From Enterobacter sp. 10-1 (GTDB taxonomy: Bacteria > Pseudomonadota > Gammaproteobacteria > Enterobacterales > Enterobacteriaceae): a stretch of DNA of 64,000 bases. Below the pieces are notes generated by a model, which was not told where the DNA came from, ran no database searches, and was given only the letters and a program-made list of their open reading frames with translations. The DNA is taken from NCBI GenBank assembly GCA_002270295.1, contig NISF01000001.1:1-64000 (forward strand), given 5' to 3'. Shown here piece after piece: positions 45,608 to 55,823 of the stretch (within the stretch, counting starts at the first letter, position 1; each line of letters starts with the position of its first letter). Both the position numbers and the translations under genes were made by a program.

Positions 45608-46717
45608 ATGGCGGCAGCAGCCTCTACCCGTATCGTTTCGCTCTCCCTGACGCTCCTGGCGGGGATGGTTCTCAGCGCCTGTACCAGCAATCAGGGGCCG
45701 GCGCTAAAAAAAGACGAAAAGCCCGTGGACGTTGCCGCCGTGGTACGGCAAAAAATGCCGGCCAGCGTGAAGGACCGTGACCAATGGGCGCAGGCGATCG
45801 CTAAAGCCTTCGAAAGCCAGAAGCTGGCGCCGACGGAAGAAAACGTCTGTTCGGTGCTGGCGGTGGCCCAGCAGGAATCCAACTATCAGTCAGACCCGGT
45901 CGTGCCGGGGCTGAATAAAATCGCCTGGCAGGAGATAGACCGCCGGGCGGAGAAAATGCACATTCCGCTGTTCGTCGTGCATACCGCGCTAAAAATTCCC
46001 TCGCCTGATGGTAAAAGCTACAGCGAACGCTTGGATAGCGTGAAAACGGAGAAGCAGCTAAGCGCCGTATTTGACGATTTTATCGACATGGTGCCGATGG
46101 GCCAGACCCTGTTTGGCTCCCTCAATCCGGTGCATACCGGCGGGCCGATGCAGGTAAGCATCGCCTTCGCCCAGCAGCATACCGATGGCTATCCGTGGAA
46201 AATGGAGGGTACCGTGCGCAAGGAGGTCTTCAGCCTGCGCGGCGGCCTGTGGTTTGGCACCCGGCATTTGCTGAACTATCCGGCGAACTATAGCGTGCCG
46301 CTGTATCGCTTTGCTGATTTCAACGCCGGCTGGTACGCCAGCCGCAATGCCGCATTTCAGCATGCGGTCAGCAAAGTTAGCGGCGTGAAGCTGGCGCTGG
46401 ACGGGGATTTGATTCGCTACGACAGCGATGAGGCGGGAAGCACGGAACTGGCGGTGCGGCGCGTAGCCGGACAGCTGGCGATGAGCGATGACGATATTCA
46501 CCGTCAGCTGAAAAAAGGCGACAGCCTGGCGTTTGAAAAAACCGACCTCTATCAGCAGATTTTCCGCCTTGCCGATCGGAAAGCAGGCAAGGCCGTGCCG
46601 CGAGAAATACTCCCCGGTATTCAGCTCGAAAGCCCTAAAATTACGCGAAACCTGACGACAGCCTGGTTCGCTAAGCGGGTTGATGACAGGCGCGCCAGCT
46701 GCATGGCGCGTCGTTAG
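45608..46717 (+). CDS. yaiW: Outer membrane lipoprotein YaiW
   Basis: A 369-residue lipoprotein (E. coli 364) with signal segment ending in the lipobox LSAC (cysteine near residue 25). The long DUF1615 body has no known catalytic motif. E. coli YaiW works with SbmA in uptake of proline-rich peptides (established). It shares the sbmA transcript, and its last four bases overlap the end of the convergent yaiY. Confidence 0.93.
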   Translation: MAAAASTRIVSLSLTLLAGMVLSACTSNQGPALKKDEKPVDVAAVVRQKMPASVKDRDQWAQAIAKAFESQKLAPTEENVCSVLAVAQQESNYQSDPVVPGLNKIAWQEIDRRAEKMHIPLFVVHTALKIPSPDGKSYSERLDSVKTEKQLSAVFDDFIDMVPMGQTLFGSLNPVHTGGPMQVSIAFAQQHTDGYPWKMEGTVRKEVFSLRGGLWFGTRHLLNYPANYSVPLYRFADFNAGWYASRNAAFQHAVSKVSGVKLALDGDLIRYDSDEAGSTELAVRRVAGQLAMSDDDIHRQLKKGDSLAFEKTDLYQQIFRLADRKAGKAVPREILPGIQLESPKITRNLTTAWFAKRVDDRRASCMARR

Positions 46718-47016
46718 CGATTATTGCGCCAGCGCAGGATCAGCCCGAGCAGAGCGACCAGCAGGCAGCCAGACAGAAAGGGGACCAGGCCAAATACTGT
46801 CCCTACCGCCAGGCTTATTTCTATACGCGGATGGTGGGTGTTCTGGACCTGTATTAAGTGTTCAAAAACGCCGGGCGCGTGCACCAGCATGCTCAGCATT
46901 TGCGCCCCGGCCCAGAAGCAGAACAGCACAAACAGTCCGTAGGCGATATTGCTGCTGGTCAGCGGGCTCCTTCTTTTTTTGCCAAAGAGCGCTTTTGAAA
47001 AGGCAAACTCTGCCAT
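46714..47016 (-). CDS. yaiY: Small inner membrane protein YaiY
   Basis: A 100-residue DUF2755 protein with two hydrophobic segments ([19 protein letters not shown] and [20 protein letters not shown]). The ATG at 47016 with a perfect GGAGG four bases upstream is chosen over the in-frame GTG six codons earlier. Function unknown; clear orthologue of E. coli YaiY (102 residues). Confidence 0.93.
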   Translation of the reverse strand: MAEFAFSKALFGKKRRSPLTSSNIAYGLFVLFCFWAGAQMLSMLVHAPGVFEHLIQVQNTHHPRIEISLAVGTVFGLVPFLSGCLLVALLGLILRWRNNR

Positions 47017-47270
47017 ATAACCTCCGTACTCCACTTCTCAGCCGCTTTTTACACCGGCTACACGGCGATTATTCTGGCAGCGGAGGGCGCTATCCAGTAT
47101 CAGATTGCTGGTAATTTTCGGCCAGGAATACTCCTGAACTTGCCACTTTGCGAGCGTGCTAAAAATTTGTGAAATGGAGAGCCATCTCCCACTGTTAAAT
47201 AATTCTCAACGTCGCTACAGACCGCGGATTGCGCCTGTGCGAAGATGATTTTTTTGCCGTTGGAGTTGTC

Positions 47271-47474
47271 ATGAAGCTCACTGAGAAAATTCGCCGTGAC
47301 TGGCACTATTACGCTATTGCGCTGGGGTTAATTTTTATTCTGAATGGCGTTGTGGGGCTGCTGGGGTTTGAAACTCAGGGCTGGCAATCCTATGCCGTCG
47401 GGCTGGTGACCTGGGTCATTAGTTTCTGGCTGGCGGGGTTTATTATTCGCCGTCGTCCGGCAGAGGAAGCTTAG
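47271..47474 (+). CDS. yaiZ: Small inner membrane protein YaiZ
   Basis: A 67-residue DUF2754 protein beginning MKLTEKIRRDWHYYAIALG with two membrane segments and a C-terminal RRRPAEEA. The ATG at 47271 follows GGAGTTGTC. Divergent from yaiY, convergent with ddlA, as in E. coli. Function unknown. Confidence 0.93.
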   Translation: MKLTEKIRRDWHYYAIALGLIFILNGVVGLLGFETQGWQSYAVGLVTWVISFWLAGFIIRRRPAEEA

Positions 47475-47515
47475 GGCGCTGCGGGTTATCCAGCCGACCG
47501 GGCCGTAAACCTGTC

Positions 47516-47543
47516 GCCCCGGCAAGCGCAGCGCCGCCGGGGC
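47516..47543. terminator. Hairpin between convergent yaiZ and ddlA
   Basis: Eight-base GC-rich arms GCCCCGGC and GCCGGGGC. It lacks a T run but lies exactly between two convergent stops. Confidence 0.5.
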
Positions 47544-47550
47544 AATCTCA

Positions 47551-48648
47551 TCAGTTCATCGAAGTTTTCAGCGCCCGATCGGCGGCGTGACGCTCCAGCG
47601 CCAGCTCAATCAGGCGGGTGATCAGGCTGGTATAATCCAGCCCGCTGGCTTGCCACAGTTTGGGATACATGCTGATATTGGTAAATCCTGGCAGCGTGTT
47701 GATTTCATTGATAACAACTTCATTATCTGCCGTCAGAAATACGTCGACGCGCGCCATGCCGCTACAGCCGAGCGTCTGATAGGCACGAACGGCAATATCC
47801 CGAATTTTATCGTTAACTTCACCGTCGATGGCCGCCGGAACGACGACTTTCGCTCCCTGGTCGTCAATGTATTTGGTGTCGTAGGCGTAGAATTCGCTGT
47901 TGAGGACGATTTCGCCGCAGGTGCTGGCCTGAGGAGCGTCGTTACCCAATACCGCGCACTCGATCTCCCGGCCTTTAATCCCTTGTTCAACCACCACTTT
48001 ATGGTCAAATTCAAAGGCCAGCGCGACCGCCTGCTGATACTGTTCTTCGTTGTTCACCTTGCTGACGCCCACCGACGAGCCCTGATTGGCCGGTTTGACA
48101 AACAGCGGCAGGCCGAGCGTGCTTTGCACTTCAGCGAAGCTAAAACGCTGGCGGTTGGCGCGGGTCAGGGTAATAAACGGCGCGATAGACAGGCCGGCGT
48201 CACGCAGCAGGCGTTTGGTGACGTCTTTATCCATGCAGGCGGCGGAGCCGAGCACGTCCGAGCCGACGAAGGGCAGGTTAGCCATCCGCAGCATACCCTG
48301 CAGCGAGCCGTCTTCTCCCAGAGTGCCGTGCACTATCGGGAAAATGACGTCGATGGCGGCCAGCGGTTGGCCGCTGTCGGCATTAATCAGCTGCCCGGAT
48401 TCGCGACCGGGAATCTGTGCCAGCGTGACATCAGAGGGACGCAGCGCAATACGGGCAGGATCCTGCGGGTTCAACAGATAGTTACCGGCATCGTTAATAT
48501 GCCAGATACCCTGCTTATCAATCCCCAGCAGAACGACGTCAAAGCGCGATTTATCAATTGCTTCCACGATGTTCTTCGCCGACTGCAGCGACACTTCATG
48601 TTCTGCCGACTTGCCGCCAAAAACGATCCCAACCCTCATCTTAGCCAT
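47551..48648 (-). CDS. ddlA: D-alanine--D-alanine ligase A
   Basis: ATP-grasp enzyme joining two D-alanines for peptidoglycan precursors. 365 residues (E. coli 364). Conserved parts are [51 protein letters not shown] and [18 protein letters not shown]. The ATG at 48648 (MAKMRVG) with GGAAG upstream is preferred. Convergent with yaiZ. Confidence 0.97.
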   Translation of the reverse strand: MAKMRVGIVFGGKSAEHEVSLQSAKNIVEAIDKSRFDVVLLGIDKQGIWHINDAGNYLLNPQDPARIALRPSDVTLAQIPGRESGQLINADSGQPLAAIDVIFPIVHGTLGEDGSLQGMLRMANLPFVGSDVLGSAACMDKDVTKRLLRDAGLSIAPFITLTRANRQRFSFAEVQSTLGLPLFVKPANQGSSVGVSKVNNEEQYQQAVALAFEFDHKVVVEQGIKGREIECAVLGNDAPQASTCGEIVLNSEFYAYDTKYIDDQGAKVVVPAAIDGEVNDKIRDIAVRAYQTLGCSGMARVDVFLTADNEVVINEINTLPGFTNISMYPKLWQASGLDYTSLITRLIELALERHAADRALKTSMN

Positions 48649-48984
48649 TTCAACTTCCATCCTGATTACATCAAAGCACATAACATAGCATGCGCAATGA
48701 CGGCGTGGCTGCCAGAATCTCTGCGGCAGATCGCAGGGGGTTAAAAGCTGTTCAACCGCCGCTGCGGATCGGCAGGCGAGGGCGGAAACCGATGCCCGCC
48801 GGTGCCGGAGCCTCAGCACAACGCGCTGAGGCTCCGGCGATTAGCTCTGATAATATTTTATAAATCGGGATATGGAGCGATAAAATACTAAACTGATCGC
48901 TAGCGCATCTCTGGTAATACGCCCGCTGAGGGAAATTGCTAAGCTAGATAATAATTCACAAAAAACTAATGAATACGCGTAGTT

Positions 48985-50184
48985 ATGGAATCCTGGAAGG
49001 TTAATCTTATCTCCGTCTGGTTCGGGTGCTTTTTCACCGGCCTGGCAATCAGCCAAATTCTCCCGTTTTTGCCGCTCTATGTTTCCCAGCTCGGCGTCAC
49101 CTCTCACGAGGCGCTGTCGATGTGGTCGGGCCTGACCTTTAGCGTCACCTTCCTGGTATCGGCCATCGTTTCGCCGATGTGGGGCAGCCTCGCGGATCGC
49201 AAAGGGCGCAAGCTGATGCTGCTGCGCGCCTCCCTGGGGATGGCGATTGCCATCCTGCTCCAGGCCTTTGCGACTAACGTCTGGCAGCTGTTTATCCTGC
49301 GTGCGGTGATGGGGCTGACTTCCGGCTATATTCCCAATGCGATGGCGCTGGTGGCCTCCCAGGTACCGCGAGAGCGCAGCGGCTGGGCGCTCAGTACCCT
49401 GTCGACGGCGCAAATTAGCGGCGTAATCGGCGGACCGCTGCTGGGGGGCTTCCTTGCCGACCACGTTGGGCTGCGAATGGTATTTATCATTACCGCCATT
49501 TTGCTGACGGTGAGCTTCCTGGTGACGCTGTTCCTGATTAAAGAGGGCGTGCGCCCGCAGGTCAACAAAGCGGATCGCTTAAGCGGCAGAGAGGTATTTG
49601 CTTCGCTGCCGTATCCTGGCCTGGTTATTAGCCTGTTCTTCACGACCCTGGTGATCCAGCTGTGCAACGGTTCAATCGGCCCGATTCTGGCGCTGTTTAT
49701 CAAATCGATGGCCCCGGAGAGTAATAATATTGCCTTCCTCGCCGGAATGATTGCCGCCGTGCCGGGCGTTTCGGCGCTGATCTCGGCCCCGCGTTTAGGC
49801 AAGCTTGGCGATCGGATCGGAACCTCGCGTATCCTGCTGGCGACGCTGTGCTGCGCGGTGGTGATGTTCTTCGCGATGTCGTTCGTGACCACGCCGCTGC
49901 AGCTGGGCGTGCTGCGCTTCATGCTTGGCTTTGCCGACGGCGCGATGCTGCCCGCGGTGCAAACCCTGCTGCTCAAATACTGCAGCGATAGCGTTACCGG
50001 ACGCATCTTCGGCTACAACCAGTCGTTTATGTATCTGGGGAACGTGGTCGGGCCGCTGATTGGCGCCTCGGTATCGGCAATGGCCGGCTTCCGCTGGGTG
50101 TTTATCGCCACGGCGATTATCGTCCTTATTAACCTTTGGCAGCTGGCCGTTATGCTGCGGCGCAGCCGCCAAACGACGGCTTAA
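48985..50184 (+). CDS. MFS multidrug efflux transporter, MdtG-like
   Basis: A 399-residue, 12-segment major facilitator protein similar to E. coli MdtG throughout ([20 protein letters not shown]; motif [36 protein letters not shown]). MdtG itself is encoded elsewhere in E. coli, so this is probably a paralogue. It exports drugs or metabolites by proton antiport (family knowledge); the substrate is unknown. It has its own AT-rich promoter upstream and stands alone. Confidence 0.88.
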   Translation: MESWKVNLISVWFGCFFTGLAISQILPFLPLYVSQLGVTSHEALSMWSGLTFSVTFLVSAIVSPMWGSLADRKGRKLMLLRASLGMAIAILLQAFATNVWQLFILRAVMGLTSGYIPNAMALVASQVPRERSGWALSTLSTAQISGVIGGPLLGGFLADHVGLRMVFIITAILLTVSFLVTLFLIKEGVRPQVNKADRLSGREVFASLPYPGLVISLFFTTLVIQLCNGSIGPILALFIKSMAPESNNIAFLAGMIAAVPGVSALISAPRLGKLGDRIGTSRILLATLCCAVVMFFAMSFVTTPLQLGVLRFMLGFADGAMLPAVQTLLLKYCSDSVTGRIFGYNQSFMYLGNVVGPLIGASVSAMAGFRWVFIATAIIVLINLWQLAVMLRRSRQTTA

Positions 50185-50308
50185 TCACACTCCTCCCTTC
50201 TGCCGGTATTTACGTCACAGCGTAAATGCCGGTTACCGATATCTCTCGGTTATAAATGTATCTCCGATCACAAAATGATCATTTTCACCTCTTCGCCCCT
50301 TCTATTTG

Positions 50309-50344
50309 TAGCTGTTACGCGTATACAGTTACGCGTAACAGCTA
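50309..50344. promoter_or_regulatory. Strong palindromic operator upstream of idnO (LacI-family type)
   Basis: Perfect 15-base inverted repeat TAGCTGTTACGCGTA (50309-50323) and TACGCGTAACAGCTA (50330-50344) around TACAGT. Inside it, GTTACGCGTAAC (50328-50339) is itself a perfect palindrome like GntR/IdnR boxes. It ends 16 bases before the idnO start, so bound repressor would block transcription start or early elongation. The LacI-family gene at 52593 is the likely regulator. Confidence 0.75.
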
Positions 50345-50360
50345 TCTGGAAAGAGGTTTT

Positions 50361-51125
50361 ATGAGAAATTTATTCGATTTGTCAGGGAAACGAGCGCTCA
50401 TCACCGGTTCTGCTCAGGGGATTGGCAATCTGCTGGCCGGCGGCCTTGCAGAGTACGGCGCGGAGATCATTATCAACGATCGGACTCAGCAGCGTGCGGA
50501 CCAGGCCGCGCAGGCGCTGGTTGCCCGAGGCTATCGCGCAGTGGGATGCGCATTTGATGTGACTAAGGCGGCGGAGATTGAGCGTGGGATTACCCGTATT
50601 GAGCAGGAAATTGGTGCGATAGATATTTTAATTAATAACGCCGGGATCCAGCGTCGATATCCTTTTACTGAATTCCCCGAAGAGGAGTGGGATCGGGTTA
50701 TTGAAGTTAACCAGAAAGGCGTATTCCTCGTCTCGCAGCAGGTTGCTAAATATATGATGACACGTCGTGCGGGTAAAATAATAAATATTTGCTCGATGCA
50801 AAGTGAATTAGGTCGAAAAACCATTACCCCTTATGCCGCATCGAAAGGGGCGGTTAAAATGCTAACCCGCGGAATGTGCGTGGAACTGGCGGAATATAAT
50901 ATTCAGGTTAATGGCATTGCACCCGGCTATTTTGCTACCGAGATGACGGCTGCGCTGGTGGACGACGAGGCGTTTTCCGCGTGGCTGTATCAGCGTACGC
51001 CGGCGGCCCGCTGGGGAAAACCGGAAGAGCTGATTGGCGCTGCGGTGTATCTGGCCTCTCCGGCGGCAAACTTCGTTAACGGTCATGTGTTGTTTGTCGA
51101 CGGCGGGATGCTAGCCGCAGTCTAA
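50361..51125 (+). CDS. idnO: Gluconate 5-dehydrogenase (5-ketogluconate reductase)
   Basis: A 254-residue short-chain dehydrogenase interconverting 5-keto-D-gluconate and D-gluconate with NAD(P)H. The Rossmann motif is TGSAQGIG, catalytic serine lies in ICSMQSELGR, and YAASK carries the catalytic Tyr and Lys. It closely follows E. coli IdnO (254 residues). AGAGG precedes the ATG at 50361; the longer upstream frame runs through the operator. First gene of a small idn-like cluster lacking idnD and idnK. Confidence 0.93.
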   Translation: MRNLFDLSGKRALITGSAQGIGNLLAGGLAEYGAEIIINDRTQQRADQAAQALVARGYRAVGCAFDVTKAAEIERGITRIEQEIGAIDILINNAGIQRRYPFTEFPEEEWDRVIEVNQKGVFLVSQQVAKYMMTRRAGKIINICSMQSELGRKTITPYAASKGAVKMLTRGMCVELAEYNIQVNGIAPGYFATEMTAALVDDEAFSAWLYQRTPAARWGKPEELIGAAVYLASPAANFVNGHVLFVDGGMLAAV

Positions 51126-51236
51126 TTCTCACTATATTTCAGGCTGCATCGCTATTGTTTTTAGGCGCAGTTAATAAAATTAAGCTGAAGTAATAATTAA
51201 ACCCGGTTGATTACGATCATAATCTGAGGATTGCTT

Positions 51237-52526
51237 ATGCAAATGCTCGCGAAGTTACCAGCGCGTCGCTGGTGGTATTTAATGCCCATCATTTTTATTA
51301 CCTATAGTCTGGCATATCTTGACCGCGCGAATTACGGATTTGCCGCCGCGGCGGGAATTGAGAATGATTTAGGTATAACCAAAGGGACTGCGTCGCTGAT
51401 TGGTGCGCTCTTTTTTCTCGGCTATTTCTTTTTCCAGGTTCCCGGCGCGATATATGCCGTAAAGCGCAGCGTGCGCAAAATGATTTTTTGCAGCCTTATA
51501 TTATGGGGCGTCTGCGCGGCGGCGACCGGATTTGTCAGTAATATTCCGATGTTGATGGCTATTCGCTTTACCCTCGGCGTGGTCGAGGCGGCGGTGATGC
51601 CAGCGATGCTGATTTATATCAGCAACTGGTTTACCAAAACCGAGCGTTCGCGTGCCAATACCTTCCTGATCCTCGGTAATCCGGTGACCGTGCTGTGGAT
51701 GTCTATCGTTTCCGGCTACCTGATTCAGTCCTGGGGCTGGCGGGAGATGTTTATTATCGAAGGCATTCCGGCGGTCCTGTGGGCGGTATGCTGGTGGATA
51801 CTGGTTCGCGATAAACCCTCAGAGGTCTCCTGGCTGAATGAGCAGGAAAAACAGACTCTGCAGCAGGCGATGGATAGCGAACAGAGTAATATCAAGCCGG
51901 TACGTAATTATGGCGAAGCGCTGCGGTCGCGCAACGTCATTATGCTGTGCGCCGTGCATGCGCTGTGGAGCATCGGCGTGTACGGTTTTATGATGTGGAT
52001 GCCGTCGATTCTGAAAAATGCCGCACAGATGGATATTGTGGCGGTAGGCTGGCTGGCGGCCGTGCCGTATCTGGCTGCCATTATATTAATGCTGACGGTC
52101 TCCTGGCTGTCGGACAAGTTCCAGAATCGTAAGCTGTTCATTTGGCCATTGTTACTGATCGCCGCTATTGCCTTCTTCGGTTCATGGATGGTGGGCAACC
52201 AGGCATTCTGGTTCTCTTATGCGCTGCTGGTGATTGCCGCCGCCTGCATGTACGCGCCGTACGGTCCTTTCTTTGCGCTGATTCCTGAGCTGCTGCCGCG
52301 TAACGTCTCCGGCGTTTCTATGGGGCTGATTAACAGCTTCGGGGCGCTTGGTGCTTTCCTCGGCGCGTGGCTGGTTGGCTATTTGAATGGCGTTACGGGC
52401 GGTCCCGGCGTTTCTTACACCTTTATGGCTATCGCGCTGCTGGCCTCGGTGGTGCTGATGTATAACGTGCGTGCCAATAATGAACCCTCTTCATCACTGG
52501 TAACGGCAAAAAAGGTTGCGGGTTAA
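51237..52526 (+). CDS. MFS transporter, anion:cation symporter family (sugar-acid uptake)
   Basis: A 429-residue, 12-segment transporter of the ACS/phthalate permease branch that includes ExuT, GudP and 2-ketogluconate transporters. The N-terminal AYLDRANYGFAAAAGIENDL is diagnostic. The ATG at 51237 with TGAGG upstream is preferred over a TTG two codons earlier. Lying between idnO and an IdnR-like regulator, it probably imports 5-ketogluconate or a related sugar acid, replacing IdnT (inference). Confidence 0.88.
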   Translation: MQMLAKLPARRWWYLMPIIFITYSLAYLDRANYGFAAAAGIENDLGITKGTASLIGALFFLGYFFFQVPGAIYAVKRSVRKMIFCSLILWGVCAAATGFVSNIPMLMAIRFTLGVVEAAVMPAMLIYISNWFTKTERSRANTFLILGNPVTVLWMSIVSGYLIQSWGWREMFIIEGIPAVLWAVCWWILVRDKPSEVSWLNEQEKQTLQQAMDSEQSNIKPVRNYGEALRSRNVIMLCAVHALWSIGVYGFMMWMPSILKNAAQMDIVAVGWLAAVPYLAAIILMLTVSWLSDKFQNRKLFIWPLLLIAAIAFFGSWMVGNQAFWFSYALLVIAAACMYAPYGPFFALIPELLPRNVSGVSMGLINSFGALGAFLGAWLVGYLNGVTGGPGVSYTFMAIALLASVVLMYNVRANNEPSSSLVTAKKVAG

Positions 52527-52549
52527 CATAAACCGTAGCTGCTGTGGTA

Positions 52550-52591
52550 AGGTTCTCTGCGAGCACATAAGTCGTTTGTCGTAGAGAACCT
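52550..52591 (+). promoter_or_regulatory. Inverted repeat in the leader of the LacI-family gene
   Basis: Nine-base perfect arms AGGTTCTCT (52550-52558) and AGAGAACCT (52583-52591). The right arm is directly before the ATG at 52593 and includes the only ribosome-site-like purines (AGAGA), so folding of the leader RNA would hide the start. Alternatively a weak terminator or operator. Confidence 0.45.
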
Positions 52592-52592
52592 G

Positions 52593-53585
52593 ATGAAAAA
52601 CAGCCGGATGACATTACAGGATATCGCCAACCTGGCGGGGCTTAATAAAATGACGGTGAGCCGCTATTTGCGCGACCCAGGCCAGGTGTCGCAGCGCAGC
52701 CGCGAGCTTATTTCTAAAGTCATGGAAGAGAATAACTACATCCCTAACCGGGCACCGGAAATCCTGCTCAACGCGCGCAGTAAAACAATCGGCGTGCTGA
52801 TCCCCTCCTTTCGCAATCAGATTTTCGCCGACGTGCTGGCCGGTATTGAGTCGGTGACTTCCGCGCATCAGTACCAGACCCTGATCGCTAACTACGAATA
52901 TGACCCGCAGCGCGAAGAGCGCGAAGTGCTCAACCTGCTTTCATATAATATCGATGGCCTGATCCTGACCGGCAAGCAGCATAGCGATCGCATGATCCAA
53001 TACGTACGCGCGAGCGGTATTCCGGTTGCGGAACTGATGGACTTCGGTGGCCAGCAGCTTGATATTCAGGTGGGATTCGATAACGAAAAGGCCGCATGGG
53101 ACATGACCAACGCTTTTCTCGAAAGCGGCAAACGGTCAATCGCCTTTTTTGGCTCAATGGACGATCCCCGCGATCTGAGTCGTTTTCGCGGTACCGAACT
53201 GGCGCTGCAGGCTCATGGCCTGAAGGCGTATCATATGGCTCCGCGTACTATTTCTTCGGTCGCCCTTGGGCGGCAGATGTTCCTGAAAATGCAGCAGTCG
53301 TGCCCGGGTATCGACGCGATTTTTTGTACCAATGACGATCTGGCGGTTGGCGTATTGCTTGAATGCCAGTCGCAGGGTAAAGCGGTGCCGCAGGAGATGG
53401 CTATTGCTGGTTTTCACGGGCTGGAAATTGGCCGCGCGAGTTTGCAGAAAATAGCCAGCGTCATTACCCCACGTTATGACATCGGTAAAACGGCCAGCGA
53501 AATACTGCTCGCCAGACTTGCCGGTAAAGATGCGCCGGACAGCGTGAATTTGGGCTATCAGATATATTATGGCGATACGTTATAG
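52593..53585 (+). CDS. LacI-family regulator, IdnR/GntR-like
   Basis: A 330-residue repressor/activator. The N-terminal DNA-binding domain MTLQDIANLAGLNKMTVSRY and hinge NYIPNRAPEILLNARS closely follow E. coli IdnR. The sugar-binding core follows (GVLIPSFRNQIFADVLAGIE; IFCTNDDLAVGVLL; AGFHGLEIGRASL). The IdnR effector is L-idonate or 5-ketogluconate; the same is likely here. It follows the transporter gene by 66 bases and probably acts on the operator at 50309. Confidence 0.9.
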   Translation: MKNSRMTLQDIANLAGLNKMTVSRYLRDPGQVSQRSRELISKVMEENNYIPNRAPEILLNARSKTIGVLIPSFRNQIFADVLAGIESVTSAHQYQTLIANYEYDPQREEREVLNLLSYNIDGLILTGKQHSDRMIQYVRASGIPVAELMDFGGQQLDIQVGFDNEKAAWDMTNAFLESGKRSIAFFGSMDDPRDLSRFRGTELALQAHGLKAYHMAPRTISSVALGRQMFLKMQQSCPGIDAIFCTNDDLAVGVLLECQSQGKAVPQEMAIAGFHGLEIGRASLQKIASVITPRYDIGKTASEILLARLAGKDAPDSVNLGYQIYYGDTL

Positions 53586-53953
53586 TTATATATGCGCCAT
53601 GCTTAAAATTGCCGATGCCTTGACCCTGCGGCGCCCGGCCTCGTCCATGAGTCCCGACCCGTTACATAGCTATGCTCGAGGTGCCGCCAGGTTTACCGCC
53701 TTTCGGCATCCGGAATTATTGCCGGGCCCGCTGAATAGCAATATTCTTTTTAACTCTTATCTATTAAATTTAGTTATGAAGATTATTACGCCGGTATTCG
53801 CGGTATTCCTCATGCCAAATAAGTAATGAGCAAAACGTTTCGCTTAATATTGATGGCGGTAAGTAATCATTTTAAAAAAATAATTCTGGTATCCGACGGC
53901 TAATGTATGACATAAATAGCAACTCAACTGACCTCGCCTAAGGATAAAGCGTT
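53586..53953. other. Gap upstream of iraP with a LacI-type palindrome
   Basis: No convincing gene in 368 bases; a short open frame here lacks a ribosome site and normal composition. The near-palindrome AGCAAAACGTTTCGCT (53829-53844, 14 of 16 symmetric, core AAACGTTT) resembles PurR/CytR/LacI-family sites. The iraP promoter should lie in the AT-rich part from 53860. Confidence 0.45.
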
Positions 53954-54214
53954 GTGAAGAATCTCATTGCCGAGCTACTGGTAAATCTGGCACAAAAGGA
54001 AGAGGAAACAAAGGAGCTGACGGTGCAGGTTGAGGCGCTGGAAGTGGTGGTGACGGCGCTGCTAAGGCATATGGCGCAGGACGCGCAGCAGGCGTTAATT
54101 CACGACATTGAACAGGCTATAGAGCAGGCCAGCCCGGGCCCGCTGGTCGATGAGCGCGATACCCAGCGGTTGCAGCAATATATAAAAAAGCTGTTGCGGC
54201 ATCCTCGTAGCTAG
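53954..54214 (+). CDS. iraP: Anti-adapter protein IraP
   Basis: An 86-residue, GTG-started protein that binds RssB and so stabilises RpoS during phosphate starvation in E. coli. The coiled-coil N-terminus ([20 protein letters not shown]) and the C-terminal [11 protein letters not shown] match the E. coli protein. It lies directly upstream of phoA, as in E. coli. Confidence 0.93.
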   Translation: MKNLIAELLVNLAQKEEETKELTVQVEALEVVVTALLRHMAQDAQQALIHDIEQAIEQASPGPLVDERDTQRLQQYIKKLLRHPRS

Positions 54215-54236
54215 CGCCAGTGACAAGGTATGGATG

Positions 54237-54268
54237 CTGTCATTTTACTGTCACATCGCTTTTATAAA
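54237..54268 (+). promoter_or_regulatory. Pho box and -10 of phoA
   Basis: CTGTCATTTTACTGTCAC (54237-54254) is a near-perfect PhoB site: two CTGTCA repeats 11 bases apart. TATAAA follows at 54263-54268. The phoA GTG start is about 50 bases downstream. Confidence 0.92.
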
Positions 54269-54316
54269 GTCTCCCACGTTTTGTTTTTTAAGTATTTTTA
54301 CATGGAGACGACAAAA

Positions 54317-55732
54317 GTGAAATTAAGCGCCCTCTTTATTGCCCTGCTGCCTCTGCTGGCTTCCCCGGTTATTCATGCTGATACCCCGTCCGCCCCGGCT
54401 CTGGATAATCGCGCCGCCCAGGGAGATATCACAACTCCCGGCGGCGCTCGTCGTTTAAGCGGCGACCAAACTGCCGCTTTGCAGGCCTCATTAATCAACA
54501 AACCTGCGAAAAATATTATTTTGCTGATTGGTGACGGAATGGGGGATTCAGAAATTACCGCCGCCCGCAATTACGCCGAAGGCGCAGGCGGCTTCTTCAA
54601 AGGTATTGATGCGCTGCCGTTGACCGGCCAGTACACCCATTATTCTCTGGATAAGAAAACCGGCAAGCCGGATTATGTGACCGATTCCGCCGCGTCCGCG
54701 ACGGCCTGGACCACCGGCGTAAAAAGCTATAACGGCGCGCTGGGTGTCGATATCCACGAAAAAGATCACCAGACCATCCTTGAGCTGGCGAAAGCCGCCG
54801 GCTTTGCTACCGGCAACGTCTCTACCGCCGAACTGCAGGACGCCACCCCAGCCGCGCTGGTGGCGCACGTGACTTCACGTAAATGCTACGGTCCCAGCGT
54901 CACCAGCGAAAAATGTCCGGCCAACGCGCTGGAAAAAGGCGGCAAGGGTTCGATTACCGAGCAGCTGCTGAACGCCCGCGCCGACGTAACGCTAGGCGGC
55001 GGGGCTAAAACGTTCGCCGAAACCGCCACCGCCGGTGAATGGCAGGGCAAAACGCTGCATGACCAGGCGGTCGCTCGCGGCTACCAGATTGTCACCGACG
55101 CCACTTCGCTGGCCGCGGTCGGCGAAGCCAACCAGGGCAAACCGCTGCTGGGGCTGTTTTCTGACGGTAATATGCCGGTACGCTGGGAAGGGCCTAAAGC
55201 CTCCCTGCACGGCAATATCGACAAGCCGGCGGTGACCTGCACGCCGAACGCGAAGCGTGACGCCTCGGTGCCGACGCTGGCGCAGATGACGGAAAAAGCC
55301 ATCAGCCTGCTGAGCAGCAATGAGAAGGGCTTCTTCCTGCAGGTTGAAGGGGCCTCCATCGACAAACAGGATCACGCGGCGAACCCGTGCGGCCAGATTG
55401 GCGAAACCGTCGATCTTGACGAAGCGGTGCAAAAAGCGCTGGAGTTCGCCAAAAAAGATGGCAACACCCTGGTGGTGGTGACCGCCGATCACGCGCATTC
55501 CAGCCAGATTATCCCCGCTGATTCGAAAGCGCCGGGCCTGACTCAGGCGCTGACCACGAAAGACGGTTCGGTGATGGTGATGAGCTACGGTAACTCCGAG
55601 GGAGAGTCGATGGAGCATACCGGTACGCAGCTGCGTATCGCCGCCTACGGCCCGCATGCCGCGAACGTAGTGGGCTTAACCGATCAAACCGATCTGTTCT
55701 ACACCATGAAAGCTGCCCTGGGTCTGAATTAA
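54317..55732 (+). CDS. phoA: Alkaline phosphatase
   Basis: Periplasmic zinc/magnesium phosphomonoesterase, 471 residues as in E. coli. The GTG start after TGGAG matches E. coli phoA; the in-frame ATG upstream is part of the Shine-Dalgarno region. Signal peptide [21 protein letters not shown]73 in IGDGMGDSE is a metal ligand and S124 in [10 protein letters not shown] is the phosphorylated serine; further metal ligands lie in VTADHAHSS. Cysteines for disulfides are present ([11 protein letters not shown]). Confidence 0.98.
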   Translation: MKLSALFIALLPLLASPVIHADTPSAPALDNRAAQGDITTPGGARRLSGDQTAALQASLINKPAKNIILLIGDGMGDSEITAARNYAEGAGGFFKGIDALPLTGQYTHYSLDKKTGKPDYVTDSAASATAWTTGVKSYNGALGVDIHEKDHQTILELAKAAGFATGNVSTAELQDATPAALVAHVTSRKCYGPSVTSEKCPANALEKGGKGSITEQLLNARADVTLGGGAKTFAETATAGEWQGKTLHDQAVARGYQIVTDATSLAAVGEANQGKPLLGLFSDGNMPVRWEGPKASLHGNIDKPAVTCTPNAKRDASVPTLAQMTEKAISLLSSNEKGFFLQVEGASIDKQDHAANPCGQIGETVDLDEAVQKALEFAKKDGNTLVVVTADHAHSSQIIPADSKAPGLTQALTTKDGSVMVMSYGNSEGESMEHTGTQLRIAAYGPHAANVVGLTDQTDLFYTMKAALGLN

Positions 55733-55738
55733 GCCCGT

Positions 55739-55774
55739 GCCGGCGGCGAATTTCTGCCGCCGGCTGGTTTTTTT
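55739..55774 (+). terminator. Rho-independent terminator after phoA
   Basis: Nine-base arms GCCGGCGGC and GCCGCCGGC with an 8-base loop, then CTGG and a run of seven T. Partial readthrough would still reach psiF. Confidence 0.9.
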
Positions 55775-55823
55775 CCCGTCAGCGACCAGACTTACAGAGA
55801 TTGACTCACAGAAGGATGGTGCG

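Noticed and set aside
47587..48744. 385-codon open frame antisense to ddlA
   Set aside because: Shadow of ddlA; the sense strand encodes a near-perfect D-Ala-D-Ala ligase.
53569..53826. 85-codon frame after the LacI-family gene
   Set aside because: Starts inside the end of the regulator gene, lacks a ribosome site and shows no protein-like pattern; possibly a decayed remnant.
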